DNA of 7,753 nucleotides, from the NCBI GenBank assembly GCA_005240025.1, contig SBBK01000128.1:1-7753 (forward strand). The letters run 5' to 3'. The notes beneath the pieces were generated by a model. It was not told where the DNA came from, ran no database searches, and worked only from the letters and a program-made list of their open reading frames with translations. Shown piece after piece: positions 5,313-7,753 of the stretch. The DNA comes from an archaeon. GTDB lineage: Archaea > Thermoproteota > Nitrososphaeria > Nitrososphaerales > Nitrosopumilaceae. The translations under genes were made by a program, and so were the position numbers. Numbering within the stretch: the stretch's first letter is position 1; every line of letters begins with the position of its first letter.

Positions 5313-5858
5313 TCATTTTGATGGAAAAAACCTCGCCAGGTCATTTTTTTGTGCAACGAGTGCGAGCCAGTCCACCCTGTCTCCCTTGAATTTTTTTTTG
5401 AAAACCAATTTAATCCTGTCTGCTGTTTTTTGCACAGATAGATTTGTTGTGTCGATCTGAAATGTCTTTTTTTTGCCAAATCTTGTTATGGCGTCATATG
5501 CAGTTACGCCAAGAATCTCGCTTCCGAGATTCTCAAACATCTTTTTTTTGGCATACCTGCGTTTTTTGTAAACCGGAATGAGCTGATATGGACTTTTTCG
5601 AAGGACTATGACGAATCTGACCTGTTTTGGCGGAACAACGTACGGCGCAAGGTGTCCAACAGCAAGCGTGTCTGACCTGATCATTTTTTTTACGATTTTT
5701 CCGAGCTTGACCACATCAACATCAAGGGCGTCCCTGGTTTTTTTATAGACCTTGTTGTCAATGGCAACTCGGTTCAAATCAAGAATTTCAAATTTGCCAG
5801 CTAGCCTTTTTGCAAGCGTGTGCTTTCCGACACCGGGATTGCCAGTTATTACAAACAC
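5313..5858 (-). CDS. AK6/Fap7-family adenylate kinase-like NTPase
   Basis: This is a small P-loop protein (181 aa) related to human hCINAP/AK6 and yeast Fap7, which act in late small-subunit maturation and have adenylate kinase/ATPase activity. The Walker A loop is GNPGVGKHT (6-14). The block GHLAPYVVPP (68-77) matches the characteristic HxxPHxxPP-type segment of the family, followed by a strand VIVLR and a LID-like stretch KKRRYAKKKMFEN with arginines for phosphate binding. The C-terminal 50 residues are basic. The start is GTG at 5858. The frame is closed by a TAA upstream at 5883-5885 with no ATG between, and a TATA box centred about 25 nt upstream favours a leaderless start. The stop is 6 bases before tgtA, so both are probably one transcript. 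In archaea Fap7 is thought to work with uS11/Rps14; the partner is not seen here. Confidence 0.88.
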   Translation of the reverse strand: MFVITGNPGVGKHTLAKRLAGKFEILDLNRVAIDNKVYKKTRDALDVDVVKLGKIVKKMIRSDTLAVGHLAPYVVPPKQVRFVIVLRKSPYQLIPVYKKRRYAKKKMFENLGSEILGVTAYDAITRFGKKKTFQIDTTNLSVQKTADRIKLVFKKKFKGDRVDWLALVAQKNDLARFFPSK

Positions 5859-5878
5859 ACAATTGGTAAAATTATCGC

Positions 5879-5886
5879 TAAATTAA
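5879..5886 (-). promoter_or_regulatory. TATA box of the AK6-tgtA unit
   Basis: The minus strand reads TTAATTTA, centred about 25 nt upstream of the GTG at 5858. It lies within the short divergent promoter region shared with the GTPase-kae1 unit. Confidence 0.55.
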
Positions 5887-5900
5887 CAATTTCTGCAAAC

Positions 5901-5908
5901 TAAATATG
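5901..5908 (+). promoter_or_regulatory. TATA box of the GTPase-kae1 unit
   Basis: TAAATATG, centred near 5904, is about 26 nt upstream of the ATG at 5931. This spacing supports ATG 5931 rather than the TTG at 5928 as the start of a leaderless mRNA. Confidence 0.55.
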
Positions 5909-5930
5909 AAGTGAAAACTCTCAGTTCTTG

Positions 5931-7121
5931 ATGCTAATCGGACTTTTGGGCAAGGCAAACGTCGGCAAGTCGACGTTTTTTTCCGCAGCTACGGAGGCGG
6001 CAGTTGCTATTGGGAACTACCCATTTACCACAATTGAGCCAAATGTGGGAATAACCTACGTCAGAACCAGGTGCGCCTGCAAGGACTTTGGGATCACGCA
6101 CCAAAACCCGCTCTGTGTAAACGGAGTCAGACTGGTACCGGTCAAGATAATCGATGTTGCCGGCCTTGTGCCCGGGGCACACCAGGGAAAGGGCCTGGGC
6201 AACAAGTTTCTTGATGATGCAAGGCAGGCCGAGGTGTTGATTCATGTTGTAGATGCTGCGGGGGCAACCGACATACAGGGGCAGCCTGTGCCGCCGGGAA
6301 CCCACAACCCGCTGGAAGACGTGGTGTTTGTTGAAAACGAGTTTGACCAGTGGTTCAAGCAAATTCTGGACAGGGAGTGGCAAAAACTGCTCCGGGAGAT
6401 CACCCAGAAAACTATGACTCTTGTAGAAGGCATAACAAAAAGATTCAGCGGCCTTGGGATAAAGGACTTTGTAATATCTGAAATACTAAAAGAAACTGAT
6501 CTTGGAGCAAAAAAGCCGGCCGAATGGACCGGTTCTGATCTCCTGTCATTTGCAACAAAACTAAGAAAAAAAACAAAACCGCTTTTGGTCGCCGCAAACA
6601 AGGCAGACCTCTGCAAAGACCTTTCCATAGTTGACGCAATGAAAAAAAACAACCGCGTCGTGGTGTGTAGTGCAGAGTCTGAACTGTTGCTAAGAAAGGC
6701 AGCAAAGGCAGGACTGGTGGAATATGTGCCTGGAGATCCTACATTTGAAATTAAAAACAAGACGCTGAATCAACAACAAAGGAACGCACTCGACCTGGTC
6801 CGGTCAGTGCTCTCTAAAATCCGGACTACCGGGGTGCAGCAGGCGCTAAACTATGCTGTATTTGATACACTCAAACTCATCACGGTTTTTCCCGTCGAGG
6901 ACGAAACCAAGCTCTCAAACAAGGATGGCGCAGTCCTGCCAGACGCAAGACTCTTGACTGACGGCTCGACTGCAAAAGATCTTGCCGCAACGATTCATGC
7001 GGATCTGGCAAAGGGATTTCTGCATGCAATAGACGCAAAGACAAAGCAAAGAATCGGCTCAGACCATAAACTCAGAGACGGCGACGTCATAAAAATAGTC
7101 TCAAGCATGAGCCGTGGCTAA
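5931..7121 (+). CDS. YchF/Obg-family ribosome-associated GTPase with C-terminal TGS domain
   Basis: A translation-associated P-loop NTPase of 396 residues, the same length class as archaeal homologues such as Pyrococcus PH0525. G1 is GKANVGKST (7-15), followed by a G2-like NYPFTTIEPNVG (29-40). G3 is DVAGLVPGAHQGKGLGN (75-91), typical of the Obg/YchF class with a hydrophobic residue instead of the catalytic Gln. G4 is NKAD (223-226) and G5 is SAE (247-249). A helical insertion lies around 135-215. The TGS domain spans about 314-390 (ITVFPVED to GDVIKIV). Bacterial YchF has an altered G4 (NxxE) and prefers ATP; the canonical NKxD here predicts GTP. The start is ATG 5931, not the preceding TTG, judging from the promoter and the family's N-terminus. 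It is followed after one base by kae1, so both are probably translated from one mRNA. Confidence 0.93.
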   Translation: MLIGLLGKANVGKSTFFSAATEAAVAIGNYPFTTIEPNVGITYVRTRCACKDFGITHQNPLCVNGVRLVPVKIIDVAGLVPGAHQGKGLGNKFLDDARQAEVLIHVVDAAGATDIQGQPVPPGTHNPLEDVVFVENEFDQWFKQILDREWQKLLREITQKTMTLVEGITKRFSGLGIKDFVISEILKETDLGAKKPAEWTGSDLLSFATKLRKKTKPLLVAANKADLCKDLSIVDAMKKNNRVVVCSAESELLLRKAAKAGLVEYVPGDPTFEIKNKTLNQQQRNALDLVRSVLSKIRTTGVQQALNYAVFDTLKLITVFPVEDETKLSNKDGAVLPDARLLTDGSTAKDLAATIHADLAKGFLHAIDAKTKQRIGSDHKLRDGDVIKIVSSMSRG

Positions 7122-7122
7122 G

Positions 7123-7753
7123 ATGCTCTGTCTTGGAATCGAAAGCACGGCACACACCTTTTCATGCGCAATAGTGGAAAGACGCGCAAAGGGGGGGAGG
7201 ATTTTATCAGATGTGAGAAAAGTCTACCGGCCGCCGGAAGGCCAAGGAATCCATCCAAGGGAGGCATCAAGACACCACATTGAACACAGCCCGGCAGTGC
7301 TCTCGGAATGTATCAAAAAGGCAAACCTGGCCATACATGACATTGATGTAATATCGTATGCGGCAGGACCTGGACTTGGACCGTGCCTTCGGGTGGCAGG
7401 TGTAATAGCAAGAACTCTTGCGTCATACTACAGGATTCCAATTTATCCGGTAAATCATGCAGTAGGCCATGTAGAGCTGGGAAAGCTCTTGACCGGATCG
7501 AGGGATCCGCTTGTGTTGCTGGTTTCCGGCGGGCACACAGTGCTTGCGGCCTTTAAGCAAAAAAGGTGGAGGATTTTTGGAGAAACCCTGGATATTACTC
7601 TGGGCCAGCTGCTTGATCAATTTGGGCGCTCCCTTGGTCTTGCATCCCCCTGTGGCAAAACAATAGAGAATCTGGCAGAAAAATCATCCAATTATGTATC
7701 TCTGCCGTATGTGGTAAAGGGAAACGACGTATCGTTTTCCGGGTTGCTGTCCG
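7123..7753 (+). CDS. kae1: Kae1, t6A tRNA threonylcarbamoyltransferase subunit (3'-truncated by window edge)
   Basis: Kae1 is the catalytic subunit of the KEOPS complex. It transfers the threonylcarbamoyl group from TC-AMP to A37 of ANN-decoding tRNAs; the tRNA-Arg(TCT) in this window reads AGR codons and so is a predicted t6A substrate. The reading frame is open to the last base (210 complete codons). Visible: N-terminal LGIEST strand with the ASKHA fold start, the GPGLGPCLRVG-like loop (82-92; here with VAG), metal-binding NHAVGH (His112, His116), nucleotide-binding SGGHT (135-139), GETLDITLGQLLDQFGRSLG (153-172), and SFSGLLS at the edge. The later metal-ligand Asp lies beyond the window, as would any fused Bud32 kinase domain. 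The start ATG follows the GTPase stop after a single base, indicating translational coupling. Small family departures, such as PCG where PGG is common, are probably clade-specific. Confidence 0.95.
   Translation, partial: MLCLGIESTAHTFSCAIVERRAKGGRILSDVRKVYRPPEGQGIHPREASRHHIEHSPAVLSECIKKANLAIHDIDVISYAAGPGLGPCLRVAGVIARTLASYYRIPIYPVNHAVGHVELGKLLTGSRDPLVLLVSGGHTVLAAFKQKRWRIFGETLDITLGQLLDQFGRSLGLASPCGKTIENLAEKSSNYVSLPYVVKGNDVSFSGLLS

Noticed and set aside
5391..5399. Nine-base T-run in the AK6-like gene as a possible frameshift
   Set aside because: The frame stays open through it (Lys-Lys-Lys-Phe) and the downstream C-terminus is a plausible family tail, so there is no sign of a break.
5928..5930. 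TTG as start of the GTPase
   Set aside because: An ATG follows immediately, fits the family N-terminus, and is at the better distance from the TATA box.
6242..6760. 172-aa minus-strand open frame opposite the GTPase
   Set aside because: It is Ser/Phe-rich and lies wholly antisense to a well-supported GTPase with all G motifs; it is a shadow frame.
1..7753. CRISPR array, transposon ends or defence island
   Set aside because: I found no regularly spaced direct repeats, no transposase frame and no defence-gene signatures. Almost all of the window is housekeeping coding sequence.

Overview
This 7.75 kb window looks like a chromosomal stretch from an ammonia-oxidising archaeon (Thaumarchaeota/Nitrososphaerota, Nitrosopumilus/Nitrosotenuis side). 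The evidence is an archaeosine tRNA-guanine transglycosylase, a KH-less beta-CASP nuclease, an archaeal-type OGG1 glycosylase, Fap7/AK6, a YchF-family GTPase, and Kae1. TATA boxes sit about 26 nt upstream of start codons, the usual layout for archaeal leaderless mRNAs. The genus is inferred from the style of the proteins and was not tested by a search.

Layout, left to right. (1) 26-373 (-): small conserved-looking beta-rich protein with its own promoter and a TTG start. (2) 374-805: a mostly gene-poor gap. Its right half carries a frameshifted plus-strand coding remnant whose C-terminal tail resembles thaumarchaeal integrase tails. The remnant stops exactly against the 3' end of a tRNA. (3) 806-880 (-): tRNA-Arg(TCT) with its own TATA box. 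(4) 938-3023 (-): two-gene unit, beta-CASP metallo-beta-lactamase nuclease followed by an overlapping 8-oxoguanine DNA glycosylase. (5) 3134-3346 (+): 70-aa tryptophan-rich orphan, divergent from the nuclease. (6) 3484-3786 (+): ferredoxin with one cluster-ligand Cys replaced by Asp. (7) 3792-5858 (-): AK6/Fap7-like NTPase followed six bases later by tgtA. (8) 5931-end (+): YchF-like GTPase followed one base later by Kae1, which runs off the window edge.

The genes form a translation and RNA-centred neighbourhood. TgtA modifies G15 of tRNAs, and the tRNA-Arg here has G15 and C48. Kae1 makes t6A37 in ANN-decoding tRNAs, AK6/Fap7 acts in small-subunit maturation, YchF binds ribosomes, and the beta-CASP protein processes RNA. 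OGG repairs oxidised DNA. Ferredoxin supplies electrons. No CRISPR array, transposon or intact mobile element is visible. The most unusual points are the Asp-ligand ferredoxin, the decayed integrase-like remnant at the tRNA, a perfect 8-bp hairpin at the tRNA 3' end, and a TgtA that seems to lack the PUA domain. I see no clearly undescribed multi-gene system.
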